A stretch of DNA of 37,451 nt from Opitutia bacterium (GTDB lineage: Bacteria; Verrucomicrobiota; Verrucomicrobiia; Opitutales; Opitutaceae). The DNA lies in assembly GCA_947475065.1 (NCBI GenBank), contig CANJLB010000030.1:1-37451 (forward strand). The letters run 5' to 3'. Under the pieces are notes generated by a model that saw nothing but the letters and a program-made list of their open reading frames with translations, did not search any database and was not told where the DNA came from. Shown here piece after piece: positions 1 to 10,303 of the stretch (the stretch's first letter is position 1; the number at the start of each line of letters is the position of its first letter). The translations under genes and the position numbers were made by a program.

Positions 1-87
1 CAGGTCGGCCAGGTAAAAGCGCCCGCTTTGCGCGAGCACCACGAATCGGTTGATCTCTTCCATCGGTGAGAGGTGGCTCCAAGGCAT
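1..87 (-). CDS. IS481-family transposase, N-terminal fragment (cut by window end)
   Basis: The first 29 codons of a transposase are visible. The protein begins MPWSHLSPMEEINRF, which resembles the start of IS481-type DDE integrases (typically MPWK-x-M-E/D-E-R-x-x-F, before a helix-turn-helix). The catalytic DDE domain lies beyond the window edge. The start codon is 62 bases inside the IS tip, a normal arrangement. An identical fragment is found at the right end. Confidence 0.75.
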   Translation of the reverse strand, partial: MPWSHLSPMEEINRFVVLAQSGRFYLADL

Positions 88-149
88 AGCCCTACAGTGT
101 AACCTACGTCCCCGGACAATCTGTCACCTAGGTCCCCGGATCATACCCG
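1..149 (-). mobile_element. IS481-family insertion sequence, left-hand copy, 5' end only
   Basis: The first 149 bases are the exact reverse complement of the last 149 bases of the window. They hold the start of an IS481-type transposase plus the IS terminus. Reading inward, the terminus shows two tandem imperfect repeats of about 20 bp around tccggggac, at about 120-140 and 100-119. The identity between the two copies stops at base 149, so the IS boundary lies at or just inside that base. The rest of the element is outside the window. Family assignment is from the protein start and the tip sequence, without a database search. Confidence 0.8.
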
Positions 150-454
150 CTTCAGCCGGATGCGCGACACTTGGGCTCGCAGGACATAGCGTGGGCAGTC
201 GCATCCCTACTTCAGTTGTGGTCGTACTCATCGTTGATGAAAGAGGCTGCGGGTTTTCCTCCGGTTGACCAAGGACAAGTGGCAGGTGGCGGGCAAGCCA
301 TTGGGATGTTCAGGCAGACGTAGGCGAAACTTCCTTCGATCTGTGAAGGTTCGATAGACGAGAAGCTGCTCAACGCGTTTTCTCATTTTTTGGCACGCTG
401 GTCTTCACCGTGTTATGGTTGGCTCGTGGGTTCATCTTCAAACCGCCGCCGGGG
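150..454. other. Gene-free stretch next to the left IS
   Basis: This 305-base stretch lies between the IS tip and the stop of the next gene. Open frames here are short and unlike known proteins. No tRNA, clear terminator or repeat was seen. It may hold remains of whatever the IS interrupted, but nothing recognisable is left. Confidence 0.5.
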
Positions 455-1501
455 TCACGGCTTGACCTGCTTCGCCTCGTCAAACTCCAAGTTCCGCGAG
501 CCAGACGGGTTCAGCCAAGCCTCAAGAATGAGACCGGTGCCAAAGCCTCTGTCGGGGCGGTCGGAGTCGGTTGGCAGATCCAAGCTGACCCTGCCGTATC
601 GGCCTTGGGCTGTTTGCACGTAAAAGTCCTTGTACAGGCTGGCCGTCCATTTCGGGTCGCCCGCTTTTTGCGTGAAGTAAAGCACTGGCTGATAGCCGGT
701 GTCTGCGGCCATGTTTTTGTAGGGATCAAGGGTTTCGACCAAGCCGCCCCCGCGCATTTCAATTTTCACCTCCCAATCATAGCGATCAACCCCGCGCCGC
801 ACCGTTGCCACACTGCGCGTCAAAGTCACCGACAGCTCTCCCGCTCCGTCGATTTTTCCCGTCCAAGGATTTAGCGCGACCGTAAAAACCGTGCCCTGCC
901 CGTTGGATAACATCCTATTGGTCTGCTTGGCATGCACCATCGGCTCGGTGCCTTGTAGCTTCCACATCGTGAATACGGCCGGATTGTTTGGATCGGGCTT
1001 ATATTTGTCCCACCACTTGAGATCCGCTTTTAGGTCGAATACATAACCTTCCTTTTTAGGAATGAAACCAAACCGGACACCTTGCAGACCGGTAAATTGA
1101 AACCGCCCCTGTGCATCAGTCACAGTGGAATATTTTTTCTCCCCACTATTCTCCAAACCGACATTGATCAATACCCCACCTTGAATCTCTGCTTGGGCCA
1201 CCGGTTGCCCATATTGGTCAACTATTTTGCCGTAGACATTGATGGGCGTTGTGTTACTGATAGCCACTACCTCCAGCATCAATTCAGCCTTGGTTTTTTG
1301 GGTTACAGAAGTGCCCGACGTATTTGGCCCAACAGGATTTGAAGCCACGGTGGCGGCACCAGGGGCACTTGTGTTTTGGCTTTGATCAGAGGCTTCTCCG
1401 GCCAGCGGCTTCGAGCGCGAAGCCTCAACCCTGACATACCACCAAATGCCGGCCACAAAAAGAAGGACCGCCCCGATCACCAGTAGTTGTTTCGATTTCA
1501 T
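455..1501 (-). CDS. Membrane-anchored protein with carboxypeptidase-regulatory-like domain
   Basis: A protein of 348 residues if started at the ATG at 1501; an upstream in-frame ATG at 1531 would add ten residues before the hydrophobic segment. Residues about 4-24 (LLVIGAVLLFVAGIWWYV) form one membrane helix followed by a Ser/Thr/Pro/Ala-rich linker, so the bulk should be outside the cytoplasmic membrane. Around residues 85-150 is a carboxypeptidase-regulatory-like beta sandwich: INVYGKIVDQYGQPVAQAEI, then TDAQGRFQFTGLQG. The remaining 200 residues are rich in W and Y and unrecognised. Proteins of this form are frequent in Verrucomicrobiota and their role is mostly unknown; carbohydrate or surface binding is only a guess. 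The gene stands alone with about 300 and 490 gene-free bases on its two sides. Confidence 0.7.
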   Translation of the reverse strand: MKSKQLLVIGAVLLFVAGIWWYVRVEASRSKPLAGEASDQSQNTSAPGAATVASNPVGPNTSGTSVTQKTKAELMLEVVAISNTTPINVYGKIVDQYGQPVAQAEIQGGVLINVGLENSGEKKYSTVTDAQGRFQFTGLQGVRFGFIPKKEGYVFDLKADLKWWDKYKPDPNNPAVFTMWKLQGTEPMVHAKQTNRMLSNGQGTVFTVALNPWTGKIDGAGELSVTLTRSVATVRRGVDRYDWEVKIEMRGGGLVETLDPYKNMAADTGYQPVLYFTQKAGDPKWTASLYKDFYVQTAQGRYGRVSLDLPTDSDRPDRGFGTGLILEAWLNPSGSRNLEFDEAKQVKP

Positions 1502-1988
1502 GTTATTTAATTCCAAAGCCGTTGAGGCCAAGCAGCGTCGCCCAATAGGTGGCTTGATCCATGTTGGTAAATCGAAATTGGGCGCTGAAAAGAAAACTCG
1601 GGGTCAGGCTTTAGAATTTGTAGTGCGCCGCGTGGAAAACCACTGGCCCGCACCCGGATTCCGTTCAGCGCAGCGATCATGTTCCAACCGTCGGAGAGGA
1701 AACAGGAATCGGCGGCTCGCCGTCCCGTGCAACGGCGGCGCTGGGCGACGGGACTGGGCAGGCAATCAGGCACGAGCCGAGCGTTACTGACATATCCATG
1801 CATGGCAAGACGGGTTTGCCTCCTGGCAGTGTTACGGCCACCATCCGGGGTGAGCCGAGAGGGTCTGGTCTTAAATATTGCGATTTGACACAGGCCGAAG
1901 GGTCAAGATCTGAATTCATGCCTCCGGATGCTGGCTTTTCAGCCAGAACACTGCAGCAGGAACCGCCGGACTGATCTGTGCCAAAAAC
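1502..1988. other. Gene-free stretch upstream of the carboxypeptidase-regulatory-like gene
   Basis: This stretch of about 490 bases has no convincing gene. Several overlapping open frames of 70-110 codons occur on both strands but have no recognisable motif. A 6-bp hairpin (ctggct/agccag, 1931-1946) sits just downstream of the DUF1552 stop, without a clear U-tract. It presumably contains the promoter of the gene at 455-1501, which I could not locate by eye. Confidence 0.5.
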
Positions 1989-3347
1989 TCAGGTCAGCGC
2001 GACGCGGCCGGTGCTGTCGCCCAAGCGCTCGTATTTCGCGCCCATGCGGTCCATCAGCGAGAGCCAGAGGTTGTTCAGCGGCTGGCCATCGAAACGGACG
2101 TGCTGGCCGCCGGCCACGGTGCCGCCGCCTTTGCCAAGGAGGATGAGCGGAATGTTGTCGTGGTTGTGGCGGTTGCCATCGCTGTTGCCGCAGCCGTAGC
2201 TGATAATGGAATTGTCGAGTATGGAACCGTTGCCCTCCTTGATGGCGTCGATCTTTTGCAGGAAATATGCGAAGAGCTCCATGTGAAAGACATTGATCTT
2301 GGCCAGGAACGCGATCTTTTCCGGGTCGTTCATATGGTGGGACGTGGTGTGGTGGCGGACGTTGGCGTCAGCCCACGGATACGTCTGGTCGCTGGCCTCG
2401 TCGGCAAACGGGAACGTGAGGACGCGAGTGAGGTCGGCCTGGAAGGCGAGCACAGACATGTCGAGCATGAGCTTGGCGCGGTCGGGATAGGGCGTGGCCT
2501 TGCTGACCGCGCCGGGGCGCTCGGCTCCCTCCGGAACCGCAGCCTCGACCTGCGTGCTTTTGAGACGCACTTCGATTTCGCGGACGGAAGTGAGATACTC
2601 ATCCATCTTCTGCCGGTCGGTGGACCCAAGGTTGCGGGAGAAGGCATTGGCGTCGGCGAGGACGAAGTCGAGGACGCTCTTGCGGTCGTTCTCGCGGCGG
2701 GCGCGCGCCTCGACGGACTCGGTGGGATCGTTGTTGGTGAAGAGGCGGTCGAAGACCGACTGCGGGTTGCAGTCCTTGACCACCGGCGTGGCCTCGCCGC
2801 GCCAGGCCAGACTGTGCGAATAGGCACAGCTGTAACCGCTGTCGCAGGAACCAACCTGCTTGCCCTCCTCAATGCCGAGCTCCAGCGAGGGAAACTTGGT
2901 GAGATGGCCGATTTTGGCGGCGATGGCCTGGTCGGCGGAGATACCGAGCTTGATATTGGCGCCGGGGGTCTTGCGGGGCTGCACGCCGGTGAGGTACGCG
3001 GACATGGCGCGGGCGTGGTCGCCGGGGCCGTCACCGTTTTGGTTGGCCTTGTCGCAGACGAGGCCGCTCACCACCGTGAGCTTGTCCCGGAACGGGGCGA
3101 GGGGCTGGAAGGTGGGCGTCAAGGCAAAGTCCGTGCCGACCGTCTCGGGCGTCCAGTTGGGAATGACCACGCCGTTGGGCACGTAGAACCACGCGGTGCG
3201 GCGCGGGCCAATCAAGGGGGCGGTCGCACCGCCGGGTGCGCCCGCGCTGAGCAGCCGGGACGGCACCATGGACTCAAGGAACGGCAAGGCGACGGCGGTA
3301 CCGAGACCGCGGAGCATGGTGCGACGGGAGATGACGGGGGAGTTCAT
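1989..3347 (-). CDS. DUF1552 family secreted protein (Tat signal)
   Basis: A 452-residue protein whose N-terminus has a twin-arginine signal: SRRTMLRGLG at residues 7-16, followed by an Ala/Leu hydrophobic stretch. The body fits DUF1552 (PF07586), with features such as RRTAWFYVPNGVV near residue 50 and GVQPRKTPGANIKLGIS near residue 140. The family is common in Planctomycetes, Verrucomicrobia and Acidobacteria, and its biochemical activity is not established. Its ATG overlaps the stop of the upstream gene by four bases (ATGA, 3344-3347), so the two are translationally coupled. It is almost always found beside a DUF1592-type haem protein, as here, which suggests one exported complex, possibly in oxidative or polysaccharide metabolism (inference). 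Confidence 0.9.
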   Translation of the reverse strand: MNSPVISRRTMLRGLGTAVALPFLESMVPSRLLSAGAPGGATAPLIGPRRTAWFYVPNGVVIPNWTPETVGTDFALTPTFQPLAPFRDKLTVVSGLVCDKANQNGDGPGDHARAMSAYLTGVQPRKTPGANIKLGISADQAIAAKIGHLTKFPSLELGIEEGKQVGSCDSGYSCAYSHSLAWRGEATPVVKDCNPQSVFDRLFTNNDPTESVEARARRENDRKSVLDFVLADANAFSRNLGSTDRQKMDEYLTSVREIEVRLKSTQVEAAVPEGAERPGAVSKATPYPDRAKLMLDMSVLAFQADLTRVLTFPFADEASDQTYPWADANVRHHTTSHHMNDPEKIAFLAKINVFHMELFAYFLQKIDAIKEGNGSILDNSIISYGCGNSDGNRHNHDNIPLILLGKGGGTVAGGQHVRFDGQPLNNLWLSLMDRMGAKYERLGDSTGRVALT

Positions 3348-6103
3348 GGGTTTTGGGCGAGAGGCGAGGAGGTTTCGGAAATGGGTGCGAGCCGGCCGCG
3401 ACGTTTTTGAAACGGAGCGCTTTGGACGACCTGGTTGACGAGGGCGGAGAATTTGTAATCTTCCTTCCGGACGGCGGCGGTGATTTCGTCCACCACGGGA
3501 TTATCGGACCTTTCGAGGCCGCGGCCAAGTGCAAAAGTGAGCAGCTTGGCGACCGTGGTGCGGACGAAGCGGTCTTTCTGGGACAGGAGCACTTCCTTGA
3601 GACCGGCCGGGCCATCGAATGTTTTGCCGTCAGGAAGCTTGCCCGAGGCGTCGATGAGGCTGTTCTTCGAGTCGATGGTACGCCAGGAGCCAATGCCGTC
3701 AAAGTTTTCGAGGCCGAAGCCGATGGGGTCCATGCGGGAATGGCAGGCGGCGCACGTCGGGTTCGTCCGGTGCTGCTCCATGAGCTCGCGCATGGTGCCA
3801 GTGAGCGGAGCCTTCTCATCCTGAACCAAGGCGGGGATGTTGGGCGGCGGCGGCGGCGGGGCGTTGTCGAGGAGGTTTTCCAGCACCCATTTGCCACGCA
3901 GGACGGGCGAGGTGCGGTTGTTGTAGGAGGTGAGCGTGAGGATGCTGGCCTGTGTGAGGATGCCGCCGCCGCCCCGGGCGTCCTTGGGGACGGACACACG
4001 GCGAAACTCCTCGCCGGTGACTCCTTCCATGCCATAGTGGCGGGCCAGGCGCTCGTTCACATAGGTGAAGTCGGCATCGAGAAAGTCGAGCACACTGAGG
4101 TTCGCACGCATGATTTCACCAAAGAAAAGCTGAGTTTCCTTCGTCATCGCCTCCCGCAGCGGCTCGTCAAAGGACGGGAAGCGTGCCGGGTCGGGATTGA
4201 CGTTTTCCATCTGCCGGAGCTGCAGCCACTGGCCGGCGAAATTTTCCACCAAGGCCGAGGAGCGCGGATCCTGGATCATCCGAGCAACCTGCGCGGGAAG
4301 GCGGGCGCGGAGCTGGCCGGCGGCGGCAAGCGCAAACAGCTCGTCGTCGGGCATGGTGCTCCAGATGAAATAGGAGAGGCGCGAGGCGAGCTCATATTCG
4401 GTGAGCGTATGGATGTTGTCCTTCTCGCCGGGCTGCGGCTCCTGCTCGACCCGGAAGAGAAAAGAAGGGGAGACCAGCACCGCCTGAAGGGCAAGGCTGA
4501 TGCTGTCCTGAAAGGGGCGGCCGTCCGCATCGGCATTGCGCCAGAAACCGAGCAACGCCGCCACCTCCTCGGGCCGGCCGGGGCGGCGGAAGGCGCGCGT
4601 GACGAAGTTGCTGATGACTTTTTCCGCCGCCTGCTCGCGTGTGACTGTGGGCGATGGCGTGGCAACCAGGATGCGGCCGTAGTTCTCAGCCATCCGGTCA
4701 ATTGAAAGCTCGAACGGTCCTTCGACCTGTATCGCCGCCACCCCAAACGTCGGCTTGCCGGCGGGTGAGTTGGGCAGCACGGCGGCGGGGTCGCTGGCGC
4801 CACGCCCGCCGCGTCCACCGCGGGCCCCGCGCAAACCACCGCGAGCGCCGCGAGCGCCGGCATCGGCCAGAGCCGGATCCACGACCGGCTCCGGCGGCGG
4901 ATTGGCGGCGGCGAGCAGGGTGGCCACAGTGGCGGCGGCTTCCTGCACCTTGACCGTGGCAGCGGCGACGGCATTTTCCCCGGCGGTCGCGCCATTGAGA
5001 AACGCCAGGGTGATGCGATGCTTGCCGGCGGTGGCGTGGAATCTTTCCAGCGTCGTGAACGTCGCGTTGCGCTGGGTTTCGGCGATGTTCAGCGGAGCGT
5101 TCACGCGCTCGCCATCCATGAGAAACACGATCTGGGGGACCGCCCCCTGGGCGCCCCGGCCACCGCGTGCCCCGGCCCCGCCCCGGCGGCCGGCGGCCGG
5201 CGGCGTGTCGGTGACCGGCGGAGGGGGCGGCGGCGCACCGCGCGTGCCATAGGCGCGTACATTGATCTCGTAGGTTCCATCCGCCGGGAACTCATGGTCG
5301 GTATAAATCTCCCCGGCGGTCAGGAACCAGCGGCCGAGCAACGGGGAGCCGACACCGCCACCGGTGTTGAGGTCCAGAGGCGCAATCCGGTTGGGGTCGG
5401 ACTTCGGCACCGTGCCCTCCATCACGGAAGTTTGGGTGCCGTCATAGGTGATTTTATTCGGCGGCCGGACGGGTTCGGCCTTCAGCACGGTATCAAGCGC
5501 GAGCCGGGCGGAGGCGAGGTATTTTTCCATCAGCACCGGCGCGATGGAGAGCACGTCGCCATTGTTGTCGAAACCATATCCGGCCAGATCAACGGGAAAG
5601 GCGTCGGCGAGGTGGACATCAATGCCGAGCAGGTCGCGGACGGTGTTGTTGTATTCGGCGCGGTTGAGCCGGCGGAGCGTGACGCGGCCGGGATCGCGGG
5701 GACCACTCAGGTCCGACGCCAGATAACCCTCGAGCCAGGCAACGACCTTGGCCTGCTGCACGGCGGCGGGGCGGGCCTCGGTGCTGGGCGGCATCTCGTG
5801 ATGCGTAAGCCGGTCCAGCGCGTTTTCGAGCGCCGTGTGGTTCTTGGCAAGCGTGGCGGCGTCGGCAAACAGGTCGAGGCGCAGATCGTTCTCCTGCGTT
5901 TTTTCGCCGTGGCACTTGTAGCAGTTCTGCGCGAGAAAGGGCCGGACGGTCGTCTGAAATGCCGCCCAAGTGGCGTCGGATTTGGGCGGGAGAGCGGCGG
6001 CCGTGGCGGCGGGATGGGAACCGTCGCTCATGCACGAAGTGAGCGCGACGGCAAGCAACGTGGCACTGGCCAGGGTAGCGGTGAGAATGGGGGCGGGCTT
6101 CAT
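3344..6103 (-). CDS. DUF1587/DUF1592/DUF1588/DUF1585 haem lipoprotein with planctomycete cytochrome C domain
   Basis: The protein has 919 residues from the ATG at 6103. The frame stays open further upstream, but this start gives a lipoprotein signal (LLAVALTSC, Cys24). Domain order: planctomycete-type cytochrome C with C61-x2-C64-H65 (NCYKCHG); DUF1587 (RVTLRRLNRAEYNNTVRDLL); a probable carbohydrate-binding-like sandwich; DUF1592 (ELASRLSYFIWSTMPDDELF); DUF1588, with a second haem-type motif CAACH at residues 784-788; and DUF1585 at the C-terminus. Two Gly/Arg-rich inserts (about residues 296-321 and 414-436) interrupt the sandwich region and are not typical of the family. It is the first gene of a two-gene operon with the DUF1552 protein. 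An exported electron-transfer or oxidoreductase role is inferred from the haem motifs; no substrate is known. Confidence 0.9.
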   Translation of the reverse strand: MKPAPILTATLASATLLAVALTSCMSDGSHPAATAAALPPKSDATWAAFQTTVRPFLAQNCYKCHGEKTQENDLRLDLFADAATLAKNHTALENALDRLTHHEMPPSTEARPAAVQQAKVVAWLEGYLASDLSGPRDPGRVTLRRLNRAEYNNTVRDLLGIDVHLADAFPVDLAGYGFDNNGDVLSIAPVLMEKYLASARLALDTVLKAEPVRPPNKITYDGTQTSVMEGTVPKSDPNRIAPLDLNTGGGVGSPLLGRWFLTAGEIYTDHEFPADGTYEINVRAYGTRGAPPPPPPVTDTPPAAGRRGGAGARGGRGAQGAVPQIVFLMDGERVNAPLNIAETQRNATFTTLERFHATAGKHRITLAFLNGATAGENAVAAATVKVQEAAATVATLLAAANPPPEPVVDPALADAGARGARGGLRGARGGRGGRGASDPAAVLPNSPAGKPTFGVAAIQVEGPFELSIDRMAENYGRILVATPSPTVTREQAAEKVISNFVTRAFRRPGRPEEVAALLGFWRNADADGRPFQDSISLALQAVLVSPSFLFRVEQEPQPGEKDNIHTLTEYELASRLSYFIWSTMPDDELFALAAAGQLRARLPAQVARMIQDPRSSALVENFAGQWLQLRQMENVNPDPARFPSFDEPLREAMTKETQLFFGEIMRANLSVLDFLDADFTYVNERLARHYGMEGVTGEEFRRVSVPKDARGGGGILTQASILTLTSYNNRTSPVLRGKWVLENLLDNAPPPPPPNIPALVQDEKAPLTGTMRELMEQHRTNPTCAACHSRMDPIGFGLENFDGIGSWRTIDSKNSLIDASGKLPDGKTFDGPAGLKEVLLSQKDRFVRTTVAKLLTFALGRGLERSDNPVVDEITAAVRKEDYKFSALVNQVVQSAPFQKRRGRLAPISETSSPLAQNP

Positions 6104-6200
6104 CGGAGGGTGACGGCGCCCAGCCAAGCCGACCGCCACGCGAGAGGGCGATGACGGCAGCCATGCCGGACTGGTCAAATTAAACCCGGCCCTCGGGAAG

Positions 6201-7637
6201 ATGTCACGCACTATTTTAAATACAGGGCGGACCCGCGAAAGGTCGGGCGACGATGCGCGCGAAACCATTTCCACCCTTGCCGCGCGGGCGTGGCTGCGCA
6301 CGCTGGCCGGCGTGAATACCGCGCTCTTCGCCCTGGTCGCCGCCACGCTGGCCGCCGCCGCCGTCTGGCTGGTTCTCCGCCAGCAAGCCGCCGTGCTGGG
6401 CGAGCGGCTCAGGGCCCGCGACGCCGAGAGTGTCCGCCTGACCGCAGAGCTCTCCGCCGCGCGCGACCAACTCGCGGAGATCTCAAGCCTCAAGTCGAAG
6501 GTTGAAAATGAGCTGTCGGCCGAACGCGCCGGGGCCGAGGCCCGTGCTGTCGCGGAACAACAGCGTTTTGGCGAACAGGAAAAGCGCACAGCCCAATACC
6601 TTGCGGACATCGAGAAAATACGCGCCACACTGCAAGTTGAGTTTCAAGCCGTCGCCAGCAAACTTCTCGACGAAAAGTCCACCAAGTTCACCGACCACAA
6701 CAAAGCTCAAGTTGAGGCGCTGCTCTATCCGCTGCGTCAGCAGCTCACCGATTTCCGCCAACGGGTGGACATCGTCTACAAAACTGAAAGCGACGACCGC
6801 TCCGCGCTTAAGGCCCAAATCGAGCAGCTCCGTCTACTCAACACCCGCATCACCGACGAGGCCCACGCCCTTACGACAGCGCTAAAAGGTCAGTCTCAAA
6901 CGCGCGGTGCGTGGGGTGAACTCGTCATCGACCGCCTCTTGGAAAATACCGGCCTGATCAAGGGACAGAATTACCTCACCCAAGAATCGATCGCCACTGA
7001 GGATGGCCGCCGTCTCCGGCCTGACATCATTTTGCGCCTGCCCGACCAGCGCCACCTCATCATCGACTCAAAAGTTTCTCTCATTGCCTATGGGCGAGCC
7101 GTCGATGCTTCTGACGAGGCTACCCGGCTCGCCGCCATCCGTGAACACATCGCCGCCGTTCGCACCCATGTCGAGCAGCTCAGCGCAAAAAAATACGAGG
7201 ACGCCGGCAACCTCATCACCCCCAATTACGTGCTCATGTTTGTGCCGATTGAACCTGCTTTCGTCCTCGCCGTGGAAAACGACCGCGCGCTCTACGAATG
7301 GGCCTTCGACCGCCGTGTGATCGTCGTCACCGCTTCGGGGTTGCTTGCGACGCTGAAAACGATCGATTCCATCTGGAAACAAGAACGACGGACACGTAAT
7401 GCCGAGGAAATCGCCGACCGCGGCGGTCGTCTTTACGATAAATTTGCCGGCCTCTTCGCCGACTTGGAAGAAATCGGCAAACACCTCTCTCGTCTTCGAG
7501 AGAGCTACGACGGCGCGCTCGGTAAGTTGAAAATCGGCCCGGGCAATCTACTGGCGCAAGTCGAGGATTTGAAAACCCTCGGCGCTAAAGCCAAAAAAAA
7601 TCTGCCGCCCTCTCCATCTGATATTTCGAACGCCTGA
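6201..7637 (+). CDS. rmuC: DNA recombination protein RmuC
   Basis: A 478-residue RmuC family protein (PF02646). One membrane helix (about residues 38-60, VNTALFALVAATLAAAAVWL) is followed by a long coiled coil rich in Glu, Arg and Gln (residues about 62-200). The nuclease-like core comes next, with QTRGAWGELVIDRLLE, LRPDIILRLPDQRHLIIDSK and NYVLMFVPIEPAF. RmuC proteins are predicted nucleases that limit inversions between short inverted repeats, which is noteworthy given how many such repeats this window contains. The start at 6201 adds 37 polar residues before the helix; a GTG at 6312 would give the more usual short N-terminus. Transcribed away from the DUF1592 gene and convergent with the M3 peptidase. 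Confidence 0.9.
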   Translation: MSRTILNTGRTRERSGDDARETISTLAARAWLRTLAGVNTALFALVAATLAAAAVWLVLRQQAAVLGERLRARDAESVRLTAELSAARDQLAEISSLKSKVENELSAERAGAEARAVAEQQRFGEQEKRTAQYLADIEKIRATLQVEFQAVASKLLDEKSTKFTDHNKAQVEALLYPLRQQLTDFRQRVDIVYKTESDDRSALKAQIEQLRLLNTRITDEAHALTTALKGQSQTRGAWGELVIDRLLENTGLIKGQNYLTQESIATEDGRRLRPDIILRLPDQRHLIIDSKVSLIAYGRAVDASDEATRLAAIREHIAAVRTHVEQLSAKKYEDAGNLITPNYVLMFVPIEPAFVLAVENDRALYEWAFDRRVIVVTASGLLATLKTIDSIWKQERRTRNAEEIADRGGRLYDKFAGLFADLEEIGKHLSRLRESYDGALGKLKIGPGNLLAQVEDLKTLGAKAKKNLPPSPSDISNA

Positions 7638-7657
7638 ACGCGTTGCAGATTTTGCCC

Positions 7658-9799
<2,142 letters not shown>

Positions 9800-9887
9800 G
9801 GTTTGTTGCGATCCATGCAACGCGTCCTGCCCGCCCGCGCAAGCGCGGAGGAGCTTTGCCAACTAGTCGTTCTCCTTGCACAGCCGG

Positions 9888-10286
9888 CTACTTCACCGTA
9901 CAAGTCGCGCGTAGGTTTTCCGGGTCTATCTCCACCACCAATTTCTGGCCGGCCACGCCGCGCTGCATCTGGCCGATGATTTTGATATCAGTGATAAACA
10001 ATTCTTCAGAGATTTTAGTGGCCCCATAAGGATAATATTCAATCTTTGTTGGATAAGGTATCGGGGTCTCAAAGAAACCAATGGTTCTGGTTTGCTTTGA
10101 ATCTGCCTGCAGCGAACCGCTGTTAGCAAATTTGTCCCCGTAGTAAAGCTTCACGCCGACGATGATATTTTTGCCCACATTGAGGGTGACCAGTTCATAA
10201 ACATAGGGTTTTTCCCGGGCGGCTTGCCCGCACGAGGACAGGGTGCAAACGAACGCAAAAAATAGCAATGTGACGGATAATTTCAT
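9888..10286 (-). CDS. Small hypothetical lipoprotein
   Basis: A 132-residue protein with a lipoprotein signal peptide (MKLSVTLLFFAFVCTLSSC, lipobox LSSC). The mature part of about 110 residues is unrecognised; it looks beta-rich (KPYVYELVTLNVGKNIIVGV) and ends in CTVK. A GTG at 10307 overlaps the stop of the lactonase-type gene (GTGA) and would add seven residues, so the two may be translationally coupled. Base composition is more AT-rich than its neighbours (for example 10000-10120), a hint of separate origin. No function can be assigned. Confidence 0.65.
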   Translation of the reverse strand: MKLSVTLLFFAFVCTLSSCGQAAREKPYVYELVTLNVGKNIIVGVKLYYGDKFANSGSLQADSKQTRTIGFFETPIPYPTKIEYYPYGATKISEELFITDIKIIGQMQRGVAGQKLVVEIDPENLRATCTVK

Positions 10287-10303
10287 TCGTATTCCGACTA
10301 CGC

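Noticed and set aside
1831-1846. A 16-base match (gttacggccaccatcc) to the IS66 remnant at 25494-25509, suggesting a second IS66 scrap
   Set aside because: The flanking translation does not continue as TnpC, and one 16-mer match can arise by chance in a window of this size.
2100-4705. Long open frames of 436 and 450 codons on the plus strand opposite the DUF1552/DUF1592 genes
   Set aside because: They are antisense shadows caused by high GC; no domain likeness, while the minus strand encodes clear families.
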